Of a stretch of DNA of 7,980 bases, positions 1 through 6,977 are shown piece by piece. This DNA is from an uncultured Hyphomicrobiales bacterium (lineage in GTDB: Bacteria; Pseudomonadota; Alphaproteobacteria; Rhizobiales; Beijerinckiaceae): positions 1-7,980 of the forward strand of contig CAIWVR010000441.1 in assembly GCA_903916165.1 (NCBI GenBank), written 5' to 3'. A program made the position numbers and the translations under genes. The notes beneath the pieces are model-generated. The model searched no databases. It had not been told where the DNA came from and worked only from the letters and a program-made list of their open reading frames with translations. Each line of letters starts with the position of its first letter. Position 1 is the stretch's first letter.

Positions 1-358
1 AATCCTTGACCGTTGGCGGTTCGCCGTCGCGCTTTTCGAGGTTCGTGAGCAAGGCAAGCCTGTCGTGCACAAGTTGCTGGCCGCGACGAAGAAAGACCGC
101 GCGGTAGAGCCCCTCTTTTGAACCGAAATAATGGAAGATCAACGATTGGTTGACAGCGGCCTCCTCGGCCAGTTGGCGAAGAGATGTGCCTGTGAATCCG
201 CAGGCGGAGAAGGTTCGCTCCGCCGCGTTGAGGATTGTCTCGCGCGTGTCATTTCTGCCTGGACGACGACCCAGCGGCTGCGTGGCTCCCTTGGACGGAC
301 CGGGTCCCGCAGGTTTTCTCCTGCGGATCGATAATGGGTCAGGTTTTGCAATGCGCAT
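1..358 (-). CDS. TetR/AcrR-family transcriptional regulator, N-terminal part (cut by window edge)
   Basis: Translating the minus strand from the ATG at 358-356 gives 119 residues that stay open to position 1. A basic, proline-rich extension of about 33 residues comes first. A classic TetR DNA-binding domain follows at about residues 35-90: 'TRETILNAAERTF', then 'GFTGTSLRQLAEEAAVNQ', then 'IFHYFGSKEGLYRAV', the usual helix-turn-helix and helix 4 signature. The ligand-binding C-terminal domain lies outside the window, so the effector cannot be guessed. An AGGA Shine-Dalgarno sits 8 nt before the ATG, and an in-frame stop lies just upstream at 382-380, so the start is well supported. The gene is divergent from the dioxygenase at 474, the standard arrangement for a local repressor of the adjacent catabolic genes. 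That regulatory link is inference; the family call is secure. Confidence 0.9.
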   Translation of the reverse strand, partial: MRIAKPDPLSIRRRKPAGPGPSKGATQPLGRRPGRNDTRETILNAAERTFSACGFTGTSLRQLAEEAAVNQSLIFHYFGSKEGLYRAVFLRRGQQLVHDRLALLTNLEKRDGEPPTVKD

Positions 359-413
359 GAGCAAGATCCTGGTGGAATATCATGGATGACGACACTCACA
401 GAAAGCGACGGCG

Positions 414-442
414 TTGACAAAAAAGTTAAGCGAACGTTTAAT
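414..442 (+). promoter_or_regulatory. Sigma-70-type promoter of the catabolic operon
   Basis: TTGACA at 414-419 matches the -35 consensus exactly. It is followed by a 17-bp spacer and TTTAAT at 437-442, which differs from the -10 consensus at one base. Transcription would start near 449, leaving a short leader before the ATG at 474. The element lies between the divergent TetR gene and the first dioxygenase, where an operon promoter is expected. The promoter assignment is inferred from consensus only. Confidence 0.7.
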
Positions 443-452
443 TAGCGGACGT
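426..452. promoter_or_regulatory. Candidate TetR operator: repeats overlapping the -10 box
   Basis: Two overlapping patterns occur here. TAA-N3-AACGTT-N3-TTA (427-444) is an imperfect 18-bp palindrome centred at 435/436, at the upstream edge of the -10 box. AGCGAACGT (429-437) and AGCGGACGT (444-452) are direct repeats with 8 of 9 bases identical and a 15-bp period. Binding here would block RNA polymerase, as is typical for TetR-family repressors. The pattern is seen in the sequence; its identity as the operator of the neighbouring regulator is inference. Confidence 0.4.
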
Positions 453-459
453 CTGGTTT

Positions 460-464
460 GGAGA
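460..464 (+). promoter_or_regulatory. Ribosome binding site that sets the start at 474
   Basis: GGAGA lies 9 nt upstream of the ATG at 474-476. A longer reading from a TTG at 414 would place the start codon inside the -35 box and upstream of the predicted transcription start, so this site favours the ATG. Confidence 0.65.
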
Positions 465-473
465 AGCCGTCAC

Positions 474-1331
474 ATGATATCGTCTCCCGTCTTTGAAATC
501 GAACCGCTCACGCCAAACATCGGCGGCCGGATAACCGGTATCGATCTCCGCAAGGACCTTGATGCCGAGCAGGTGGCCCAACTTCGTCGCGCTTGGCTCG
601 AACATATTATCCTCGTCTTCCCCGGCCAGGAGCTTTCACAGGAAGACCTCCTGAGGGTGACCGGTTATTTCGGGACACTCGGCAAATTGTCGCGTCCGGC
701 CGAATTCAGGCCCACCGGCTATGCCCGCCTCCTACCAGACATCATGCTGATTTCCAACATTCGTGAGAACGGCCAAACCATCGGTGCGCTTCCCGATGGG
801 GAGATGATGTTCCACCACGACATGATCCATGCAGAAAAGCCCCATAACGGCACCTTGCTCTACTCGGTCGAGGTTCCGACGCATGGTGGCAATACGCTTT
901 TTGCAAGCGGCTATGCCGCCTATGAGACACTTGACCCTGACGTGCGTGACCGTGTCGAGGGTCGCTTGGCCAGGCATCATTATAATTATGGATCGACGCA
1001 GCGTGGCGACAGCCGCGGGGTGGCTGCCTTTGCCGAATCCACTCACCCAGCTTTCCGCACTCATGACGAGACGGGGCGAAAAGCAATTTATATCAACCGC
1101 CTCATGACAATCGGGATTGAGGGGGTTGGCCAGGCCGAGAGTGATGCGCTGCTCGAGAGGATCTGGGATCATGCAGAAAAGCCCGAGTTTATCTATGAGC
1201 ATGTCTGGAGCGTCGGTGATCTCCTGATTTGGGATAATCGCTGTTCGACACATGCAAGAACTGACTTTCCAAGTGATCAGCGCCGGCTCATGCTGCGCAC
1301 CACGGTTGAGGGAACGCGAAAGCCGGAATAG
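474..1331 (+). CDS. TauD/TfdA-family Fe(II)/2-oxoglutarate-dependent dioxygenase
   Basis: The product is a 285-residue cytoplasmic non-haem iron oxygenase, the usual length for this family. Such enzymes couple 2-oxoglutarate decarboxylation to hydroxylation of a substrate, which often then fragments (taurine to aminoacetaldehyde and sulfite; 2,4-D to a phenol and glyoxylate). The N-terminus 'FEIEPLTPNIGGRITGIDL' is typical. The iron triad is visible as H114-x-D116 in 'MFHHDMIH' and H260 in 'WDNRCSTHAR'. R271 and R275 in 'RRLMLRTTV' occupy the places of the TauD arginines that bind 2-oxoglutarate and the substrate anion. 'THGGNTLFASGYAAYE' (137-151) and 'THDETGRKAIYINR' (196-209) are family blocks. 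Phe replaces the common Trp before the HxD motif. The ATG at 474 is preferred over an in-frame TTG at 414, which lies in the promoter. It is the first gene of the operon. The family is certain; the substrate is unknown. Confidence 0.93.
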   Translation: MISSPVFEIEPLTPNIGGRITGIDLRKDLDAEQVAQLRRAWLEHIILVFPGQELSQEDLLRVTGYFGTLGKLSRPAEFRPTGYARLLPDIMLISNIRENGQTIGALPDGEMMFHHDMIHAEKPHNGTLLYSVEVPTHGGNTLFASGYAAYETLDPDVRDRVEGRLARHHYNYGSTQRGDSRGVAAFAESTHPAFRTHDETGRKAIYINRLMTIGIEGVGQAESDALLERIWDHAEKPEFIYEHVWSVGDLLIWDNRCSTHARTDFPSDQRRLMLRTTVEGTRKPE

Positions 1332-1354
1332 CATGATGGTGCAGAGAGGCTGTG

Positions 1355-1360
1355 AAAGGA
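1355..1360 (+). promoter_or_regulatory. Ribosome binding site that decides among three adjacent ATGs
   Basis: AAAGGA ends 1 nt before the ATG at 1362, 4 nt before the ATG at 1365 and 7 nt before the ATG at 1368. The normal spacing favours 1368. Confidence 0.55.
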
Positions 1361-1367
1361 CATGATG

Positions 1368-2423
1368 ATGGAAATTAGAGGGCTGGGCGGTCTCAAGCGC
1401 CTGACGTTGGCAGCCGTCATTGCAGCAGCCGTTTTTCCTGTCTCGGCTTTTGCCCAGTCTGTCGAACAATTCTATAGCGGCAAAACCATCAATCTTATTG
1501 TTCCCTATGCGACGGGTGGCTATTACGACACAGGCGCTCGCCTGGTGGCGCGTCATTTCGGGCGCTATATGCCGGGACAGCCCGGGCTCGTCGTACAAAA
1601 TCAGCCCGGCGTGGGCGGAATTAGCCTTGCGAACCGCTTTGCGACCGGTTCACGCAATGACGGACTGGAGATTGGTGTCTTGCAACGGGCACTCCCGCAA
1701 TATGCTTTCGTAGGCTTTCAGAACACCAATTTCGATCCGTTGAAACTGACCTGGATTGGTTCGCTATCGGGTTATGAAACTGATTCCTACGTCCTGACGA
1801 TCAACAAGTCGCATCCCGCCAACACACTCGAAAAGTTGCGCGCCTCCGGCGAAAAGACACAGCTTGGGGCTGGACGATCCGGGTCTGCCAATCTGCTCTA
1901 CTCTCTGATCGCCAAGGATCTGCTCAAATTAAATGTCGATCTTGTGCGCGGCTATGATGGCAATGCCACGATTTTCCTGGCGCAACAGCGCGGCGAGGTC
2001 GATGGGCTTTTTTCGGACCTGAGCACCTTGAAGTCAGCCAATGCCGATGCCTGGAACAGGCGCGATGTTGTGCCTATCGTTCAATTCGGCCGGAAGGCCC
2101 GGCTTCCGGAATTGCAGGACGTGCCGACCGCGCGTGAACTCGTCTCCGATCCCGAGCAGCGAGAGTTTCTCGAATTCGCTGAACTTCCGTTTTTTATCGC
2201 CTGGCCACTCGCCGGCCCGTATGGGATCCCCGCTGATCGACTGAAGGCTTTGCAGGGGGCCTTTCTCGCCATGGCGGCAGATCCAGCCTTTCTGGAAGAG
2301 GCGCGACGCATGAGCTTTGAAGTCGATCCAGTGCCCGGCCCGAAGGTCAGTGAACTGATTGCCCAGGCAGCGAAGACGAAAACGGCTCTGCGCGAAAGAT
2401 TTCTGGCGCTCGTATCACAATAG
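1368..2423 (+). CDS. Bug/TctC-family periplasmic solute-binding receptor (tripartite tricarboxylate transporter type)
   Basis: The 351-residue product is an exported ligand-binding receptor that should capture a carboxylated solute in the periplasm. Residues 1-29 form a signal peptide: charged n-region, hydrophobic stretch 'LTLAAVIAAAVFPVSA', and a likely AFA|QS cleavage. The mature start 'VEQFYSGKTINLIVPYATGGYYDTGARLVARHFGRYMPG' in segments is the Bug signature, with the ligand loop at G50-G51-Y-Y-D54, followed by 'VVQNQPGVGG' (75-84). Later blocks, 'RGEVDGLFSD' and 'LQDVPTARELV', are also family-typical. Bug proteins bind the substrate carboxylate mainly through loop backbone and water, so the ligand cannot be read from sequence. 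Three ATGs lie in register (1362, 1365, 1368); the last has the best Shine-Dalgarno spacing. It follows the dioxygenase by about 30 bp. No TctA or TctB membrane gene is in the window, so it may serve a distant permease. Confidence 0.9.
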   Translation: MEIRGLGGLKRLTLAAVIAAAVFPVSAFAQSVEQFYSGKTINLIVPYATGGYYDTGARLVARHFGRYMPGQPGLVVQNQPGVGGISLANRFATGSRNDGLEIGVLQRALPQYAFVGFQNTNFDPLKLTWIGSLSGYETDSYVLTINKSHPANTLEKLRASGEKTQLGAGRSGSANLLYSLIAKDLLKLNVDLVRGYDGNATIFLAQQRGEVDGLFSDLSTLKSANADAWNRRDVVPIVQFGRKARLPELQDVPTARELVSDPEQREFLEFAELPFFIAWPLAGPYGIPADRLKALQGAFLAMAADPAFLEEARRMSFEVDPVPGPKVSELIAQAAKTKTALRERFLALVSQ

Positions 2424-2448
2424 GGACCGCACTGGGCAGGTCATATCT

Positions 2449-2453
2449 GGAGG
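2449..2453 (+). promoter_or_regulatory. Ribosome binding site that sets the start at 2458
   Basis: GGAGG lies 4 nt before the ATG at 2458. The open frame extends upstream to 2359, but that stretch overlaps the preceding receptor gene and encodes an unconserved basic sequence, so the internal ATG is the likely start. Confidence 0.65.
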
Positions 2454-2457
2454 CATC

Positions 2458-3450
2458 ATGGGCGAGCTTAATTTGACATTGGCCTGCGGGCCCTACGATC
2501 GTACACAGGCGCTTCGCGATGGCAGCGTGAAAGCAGACGGAATCAATTTGCTTTATGTCGCAGGACAGCCGGCCGAGATATTCTGGCGGATGCTTCAATT
2601 CAAGGAATTTGAAGTCTCTGAAATGTCGATGTCGAACTACATCAGTCTGATTGGCGCGGGCGATACGTCTTTTATTGCTATTCCGGCTTTTCTGTCGCGC
2701 GTCTTTCGCCACGGATATATATTTATCAACTCAAACGCAGGCATCGAGAAGCCCTCGGATCTTGTCGGCAAGCGGTGTGGTGTTCCGGAATATAGCCAAA
2801 CTGCGGCTGTCATGGCACGTGGTCTTTTGCAGCATGAATACGGCGTGCTGCCAAGCCAGATGGAATGGGTACAGGGCCGCGCTGATCGCATGAAGCTAGA
2901 CCTGCCCGCCGATATCAGGATCAAGCCTGCCCCAGCCGGGCATGAGCTCAGCGACATGCTGGAACGTGGGGATATTGATTGCCTTATCACCGGGAACAAC
3001 CCGGCCTCATTCCGGCGCGGGGCACCCAGTGTCAAGCGCCTGCTCCCGAATTATCTTGAACTCGAAATAGAATATTACAAGCGCACGAAAATCTATCCGA
3101 TCATGCACACCGTCGTGATCCGACGTGACGTCTATGAAAGACACCCTTGGGTCGCATTGACCCTTTATCGCGCTTTCTGTGCGGCGAAGGAACGCTGTTA
3201 TCGGCTGCTGATGGAAACCGGATCACCCAAGGCCACTTTCGGCTGGCTTCAGGCGATGATCGAGCAAGAACAGGCCGTCTTCGGGGCGGACTGGTATCCA
3301 TATGGCGTCGAGAACAACGTCGCATCGCTCGAAGCCTTGCTGCTGTATAATTACGAACAGGGTCTCACGCCGCGCCTGATTAAGGTCGACGAGCTTTTTG
3401 CGCCCAGCACCATGCGTGAAATTCCCCTCGGCGAGGGACAGTTCACATGA
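2458..3450 (+). CDS. 4,5-dihydroxyphthalate decarboxylase-like protein (periplasmic-binding fold)
   Basis: The 330-residue product matches the pattern of the 4,5-dihydroxyphthalate decarboxylase (Pht5) family, whose founding members convert 4,5-dihydroxyphthalate to protocatechuate. Diagnostic blocks are 'LTLACGPYDRTQAL' (6-19), 'FEVSEMSMSNYISL' (51-64), 'FIAIPAFLSRVFRH' (72-85), 'LVGKRCGVPEYSQTAAV' (102-118), 'KIYPIMHTVVIRRDVYE' (211-227), 'DWYPYGVENN' (278-287) and 'LTPRLIKVDELFAP' (303-316). Length is normal. The family shares the fold of solute-binding proteins and relatives are often annotated as ABC substrate-binding proteins, but there is no signal peptide: the chain opens directly with the first beta strand. 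That favours a cytoplasmic enzyme. The gene follows the receptor by 34 bp and precedes the molybdoprotein by about the same, consistent with one operon. The family is well supported; the exact substrate is not, and a dihydroxyphthalate pathway is not otherwise visible here. Confidence 0.8.
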   Translation: MGELNLTLACGPYDRTQALRDGSVKADGINLLYVAGQPAEIFWRMLQFKEFEVSEMSMSNYISLIGAGDTSFIAIPAFLSRVFRHGYIFINSNAGIEKPSDLVGKRCGVPEYSQTAAVMARGLLQHEYGVLPSQMEWVQGRADRMKLDLPADIRIKPAPAGHELSDMLERGDIDCLITGNNPASFRRGAPSVKRLLPNYLELEIEYYKRTKIYPIMHTVVIRRDVYERHPWVALTLYRAFCAAKERCYRLLMETGSPKATFGWLQAMIEQEQAVFGADWYPYGVENNVASLEALLLYNYEQGLTPRLIKVDELFAPSTMREIPLGEGQFT

Positions 3451-3470
3451 TCCGCACAGACTCACCTCAA

Positions 3471-3475
3471 AGAGG
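3471..3475 (+). promoter_or_regulatory. Ribosome binding site favouring the start at 3485
   Basis: AGAGG lies 9 nt before the ATG at 3485 but only 3 nt before the in-frame ATG at 3479. The wider spacing is more usual, so 3485 is preferred; the difference is two residues. Confidence 0.45.
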
Positions 3476-3484
3476 TAAATGGAG

Positions 3485-5770
3485 ATGAAAGCTGTCAATT
3501 CTCCCATCGGGGCAGCGGTTGAGCGGGTCGAAGACTATAGGTTCCTGCGCGGCGAGGGCGAGTATGTCGGCGACCTTCGGCCGACTGACTTGCTTTACGC
3601 CGTTGTGCTGCGCAGCCCAATCGCGCATGGCATCCTGACATCCATAGATGTATCGCGAGCGAAGGCATTACCCGGTGTTGTCGGTGTTTACACCGCAATC
3701 GATATCGGAGCACAGATACCAACCATTCCATTGCGTATGGAGCCTCATCCTGATTACCTCCCCTTCGAGCAACCCGTCATTGCCTTCGAACGTGTGCGCT
3801 ATGTCGGTGAACCTGTCGCTCTCGTCGTTGCCGAAAGCCAATCCATTGCTGAAGATGCTCTCGATGTGATCTGCCTCGACATCGAGCCACTGCCCGCAGT
3901 GGTCACCTGCGCACAATCCGAAGCTGTGCAAACGCTCTTATTTTCGAACACATTCAGCAATTCACCCGCCACTCTCGTCGGCTGGAAGGGCGATCCAGAT
4001 CCTGTTTTTGAGACAGCCCCCTATGTCCGCAAGGAGACGTTTCGCACTCACAGGCACAGCGCCGTTCCGATGGAGACACGCGGACTCGTCGCAGAATGGG
4101 ACGAGGAGACAGGCCATTTAACGGTTTCCGGGGCCGCAAAAGTGCCGTTCCATAATCGCAAAACGCTCGCGAGCCTGATCGGTTTACCCGTCGAAAATGT
4201 AACCATGCTCGAGAAGGATGTCGGTGGCGGCTTCGGGGTCCGAGGAGAATTCTATCCGGAGGATTATCTGATTCCCTTTGCGGCGCGGGCCATCGGGCGT
4301 CCCGTGCGCTGGGTCGAGGATCGCCGTGAAAGCTTGATGGCGACCAATCATTCGCGCGAGGCTGAATGCGAGTTGGAGATCGCCTGCGACAAGGATGGCC
4401 ATATTCTTGCGCTGCGTGGCAAATCATCCGTCAACATGGGTGCTTATGTGCGTACGACCGGGACGACGCCGCCACGAAATATCGCGCAGGTGCTCTCAGG
4501 TCCTTATCGCATCCCTCACCTTCGTAGCGAAGTCGCGATGCGCATGACAAACAAGACGCCGAGTGCTTCCTATCGAGGGCCAGGACGGTTCGAATCTGAT
4601 TTCTTCCGAGAGCGACTCCTTGAACTCGTCGCCAAAGACTTCGGGCTGGACCCAGTCGAGTTTCGTCGGCGCAATCTTGTGTCCGAGGCAGAGATGCCCT
4701 ATCCGCTCGCGACTGTCGCGCCCCATAATATCGTTTCGGAATGCGATAGCGGCGATTATATGATCACGCTGCAGCGCTGTCTGGAGGAGTTTGGTTGGGC
4801 AGAAAAATATCCGCTGCGGGGTCGGCTGATCGATGGTCGCTACCACGGCGTTGCAATCGGCTGCTATCTTGAAGGTGCCGCGTCAGGGAAGGAATTCGCC
4901 CGACTGCAGCTCGAACCCGACGGTCGTTATTCAGTGTTCATCGGCTCGTCAGGAATCGGGCAAGGACTCGAGACAGTCATGACCCAAATCGCTGCGGATG
5001 CGCTGGGGGTCCCGATGACGAGGATCTCGGGCGTCCGTCACGGGTCCACGAACCTCCTCAAGAATGGGGTCGGTGCCTTCAGTTCGCGATCTGTGGTGAT
5101 GGGTGGGTCTGCCATTCTCGTTGCGGCCAAGGAGATGCGCGCACAAATCGCGTTCCGCGCCTCAACATTGTTAGGCTGCTCTGCGGAATCTGTTGAAATT
5201 GGCGATGAGCGAGTTGTCGGGCCGGACGGTCGCGCCATAGACCTCGGCGCGGTCGCCGGCTCGGGATTGTCTGTCGATGGCAGCTTCTCCACACCGAAGC
5301 GCACATATAGTTATGGATCCCACGCGGCCCATGTGAGTGTCGATCCGCGCACCGGACAGGTGCATCTCGAAGATTATGTCGCGGTCGAAGATGTTGGGCG
5401 GATCATCAATCCCGAGACTCTCCACGGGCAATGCATTGGTGCCATCGTTCAGGGTCTTGGAGGCACGTTGCTAGAGCATTTGGTCTATGATGAAAATGGA
5501 CAGCTCCTAACAGGAACATTCGCTGATTACATGATGCCGACAGCGACTGACTTTACCAAAATACGCGTCGTGGCGCTCGAAATGAAGCCGAGTCCAAATA
5601 ATCCGCTCGGGGCAAAAGGGGCCGGGGAGGGTGGAATTATCCCGGTCGGAGGGGTCATAGCCAATGCTGTCGCATCTGCGCTGTCATCATTTGGCGTCGA
5701 GCCGAATGAACTGCCGCTCTCGCCGCCCCGCGTTTGGCGAATGCTTGAAACGGCTCGAGCGAATCTCTGA
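3485..5770 (+). CDS. Xanthine dehydrogenase/aldehyde oxidase-family molybdopterin-binding subunit
   Basis: The 761-residue product is the large, catalytic molybdenum-cofactor subunit of a molybdenum hydroxylase (CoxL/XdhB/aldehyde oxidase group), which adds water-derived oxygen to an aldehyde or an aromatic or heterocyclic carbon. The a/b hammerhead domain spans roughly residues 10-125 ('GAAVERVEDYRFLRGEGEYVGD', then 'RSPIAHG' and 'PGVVGVYTA'; the first quoted in overlapping parts). Cofactor-domain motifs follow: 'VGGGFGVRGEFYPED' (246-260), 'SYRGPGRFE' (362-370), 'GIGQGLET' with Q493, and 'GAKGAGEGG' (709-717), where E715 is the expected catalytic glutamate. The active-site loop is not 'AYRCSFR', so this is not a true CO dehydrogenase. 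The usual HGDT block reads HGST (519-522). Length is normal and the frame is intact. The [2Fe-2S] and FAD subunits normally encoded beside it are missing from the window, so electron transfer partners must lie elsewhere or differ. Confidence 0.92.
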   Translation: MKAVNSPIGAAVERVEDYRFLRGEGEYVGDLRPTDLLYAVVLRSPIAHGILTSIDVSRAKALPGVVGVYTAIDIGAQIPTIPLRMEPHPDYLPFEQPVIAFERVRYVGEPVALVVAESQSIAEDALDVICLDIEPLPAVVTCAQSEAVQTLLFSNTFSNSPATLVGWKGDPDPVFETAPYVRKETFRTHRHSAVPMETRGLVAEWDEETGHLTVSGAAKVPFHNRKTLASLIGLPVENVTMLEKDVGGGFGVRGEFYPEDYLIPFAARAIGRPVRWVEDRRESLMATNHSREAECELEIACDKDGHILALRGKSSVNMGAYVRTTGTTPPRNIAQVLSGPYRIPHLRSEVAMRMTNKTPSASYRGPGRFESDFFRERLLELVAKDFGLDPVEFRRRNLVSEAEMPYPLATVAPHNIVSECDSGDYMITLQRCLEEFGWAEKYPLRGRLIDGRYHGVAIGCYLEGAASGKEFARLQLEPDGRYSVFIGSSGIGQGLETVMTQIAADALGVPMTRISGVRHGSTNLLKNGVGAFSSRSVVMGGSAILVAAKEMRAQIAFRASTLLGCSAESVEIGDERVVGPDGRAIDLGAVAGSGLSVDGSFSTPKRTYSYGSHAAHVSVDPRTGQVHLEDYVAVEDVGRIINPETLHGQCIGAIVQGLGGTLLEHLVYDENGQLLTGTFADYMMPTATDFTKIRVVALEMKPSPNNPLGAKGAGEGGIIPVGGVIANAVASALSSFGVEPNELPLSPPRVWRMLETARANL

Positions 5771-5836
5771 TTGGCTGACAGAAAAAATATGACGACCCAA
5801 GAACATCAGACCCAGCATATCGTTATGATGAATTTT

Positions 5837-5841
5837 GGAGG
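5837..5841 (+). promoter_or_regulatory. Ribosome binding site that sets the start at 5847
   Basis: GGAGG lies 5 nt before the ATG at 5847. The in-frame TTG at 5835-5837 overlaps this site and cannot be served by it, so the ATG is chosen. Confidence 0.7.
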
Positions 5842-5846
5842 TTGAA

Positions 5847-6851
5847 ATGCTTTCTCGTGCCATGGTTATCTTCGCATTGCCTTTAGTTGCTGCCAGCAAC
5901 GCCTTCTCGCAAACGCCAGAGCCTTTTTACAAGGGTAAGACAATTTCGCTTCTGATTGGATTCGGGGGTGGAGGGACATATGATTACTATGGGCGTCTCG
6001 TCGCAAGACATCTTGGAAATCAACTTCCGGGAAAACCGAATGTGATCGTTCAATCCATGCCTGGTGCCGGGAGCTTCACAGCTGCAAATTATATCTATTC
6101 TATCGCGCCCAAGAATGGCACTGTTATCGGTATTGTGACGCAGACACTCGCACTTGAAGAGAAAATCGGTACTCCCGGTGTACGCTACAAGGCGGCAGAA
6201 TTTAACTGGATCGGGCGGGCAACGACGATCAACCAGGTCACGCTGTCGAGTGCCGACATCAAGAATATTGATGCGGCGAAACTGCGTGAGGTAACGGTTG
6301 CAACCACCGGGGCTGGCTCTCCGTCAGACAGTTATCCGAAACTGCTCAACGCACTGGCCGGTACTAAATTTAAACTGATCGGCCCCTATACGTCTTCGAC
6401 CGAGGGGATGATGGCCATTGAGCGTGGCGAAGTGAACGGTGCCCTGACGTCGTGGAACACGTTAAAAGTCTCGAAGGCGGATTGGCTTGCGCAAAAGAAG
6501 ATAAACATTCTCGTCCAATATTCACGTAGTCGATCGGTCGAAATGCCCGACGTTCCGACAGCCGTAGAACTTGGCACGTCACCTGAAGCTCGCGCCATTT
6601 TGACTGTCGCGGTCAGCGGAGAGGATATCGGCCGATCCTTCATAGCGCCTCCGGGACTGCCGCTGGATCGCGTCGACACTTTGCGGCTTGGCTTCGAGCA
6701 GATGACAAAAGACCCGGACCTGCTTGCCGAATTAGCCAGATCGAAAGCCGAGTTTGAACCGCTGTCCGGTGCGGCTCTGCAGCAAATGATCACCGAAGTC
6801 GATCGTGTTCCCCCGGAATTAATCGAGAAAATGCAAGCAATTCTAAATTAG
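5847..6851 (+). CDS. Second Bug/TctC-family periplasmic solute-binding receptor
   Basis: The 334-residue product is an exported receptor homologous to, but clearly diverged from, the one at 1368. A short signal peptide is visible: R4, hydrophobic 'AMVIFALPLVAA', and likely cleavage near residue 21 (AFS|QT). The mature protein begins 'PEPFYKGKTISLLIGFGGGG' and carries the ligand loop G40-G43-T-Y-D46, then 'GRLVARHLGNQLPGKPNVIV', 'QSMPGAGSFTAANYIY' (69-84), 'APKNGTVIG', 'ERGEVNGAL' and 'MPDVPTAVELG'. The loop differs from the first receptor (GGGGTYD against TGGYYD), so the two probably bind different ligands. A 76-bp gap separates it from the molybdoprotein with no obvious terminator, so it is probably the last gene of the operon. 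No membrane components of a tripartite transporter are nearby. The family is secure; the ligand is unknown. Confidence 0.9.
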   Translation: MLSRAMVIFALPLVAASNAFSQTPEPFYKGKTISLLIGFGGGGTYDYYGRLVARHLGNQLPGKPNVIVQSMPGAGSFTAANYIYSIAPKNGTVIGIVTQTLALEEKIGTPGVRYKAAEFNWIGRATTINQVTLSSADIKNIDAAKLREVTVATTGAGSPSDSYPKLLNALAGTKFKLIGPYTSSTEGMMAIERGEVNGALTSWNTLKVSKADWLAQKKINILVQYSRSRSVEMPDVPTAVELGTSPEARAILTVAVSGEDIGRSFIAPPGLPLDRVDTLRLGFEQMTKDPDLLAELARSKAEFEPLSGAALQQMITEVDRVPPELIEKMQAILN

Positions 6852-6951
6852 CGGGATTGAAATCATAGATATTGTAACAATCATCATGTGTTTTGACCTA
6901 CATGGGACCAATCTCGCATGTCGCTTGCGTTGCTCTGGATTGACGTTGGAG

Positions 6952-6977
6952 GCACGAGGGCAACACTTGCCCCGTGC
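6952..6977 (+). other. Stable stem-loop about 100 bp after the receptor gene
   Basis: GCACG-A-GGGCA pairs with TGCCC-CGTGC around the loop ACACT, giving ten GC-rich base pairs with a single bulged A at 6957. No T run follows directly; the nearest T6 begins at 7008. It could protect the 3' end of the operon message or mark a factor-assisted stop, but it is not a classical intrinsic terminator. Confidence 0.4.

Noticed and set aside
139..420. Minus-strand 93-codon frame and plus-strand frames over the TetR gene
   Set aside because: They are out-of-frame shadows; only the frame starting at 358 on the minus strand encodes the TetR helix-turn-helix.
414..473. Extension of the first dioxygenase to a TTG start at 414
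   Set aside because: The TTG is the start of a perfect -35 box; the ATG at 474 has its own Shine-Dalgarno and gives the usual family N-terminus.
2359..2457. Extension of the Pht5-like protein upstream into the receptor gene
   Set aside because: It would overlap the receptor by 65 bp and add a basic, non-conserved stretch; GGAGG precedes the ATG at 2458.
3485..5770. Identification as aerobic CO dehydrogenase large subunit (CoxL)
   Set aside because: The form I CoxL active-site loop AYRCSFR is replaced by SYRGPGRFE, and coxM and coxS are absent.
6871..6881. Inverted repeat ATTGTAACAAT just after the second receptor gene
   Set aside because: Short, AT-rich and not placed before any gene; it also lacks the stem strength and T run of a terminator.
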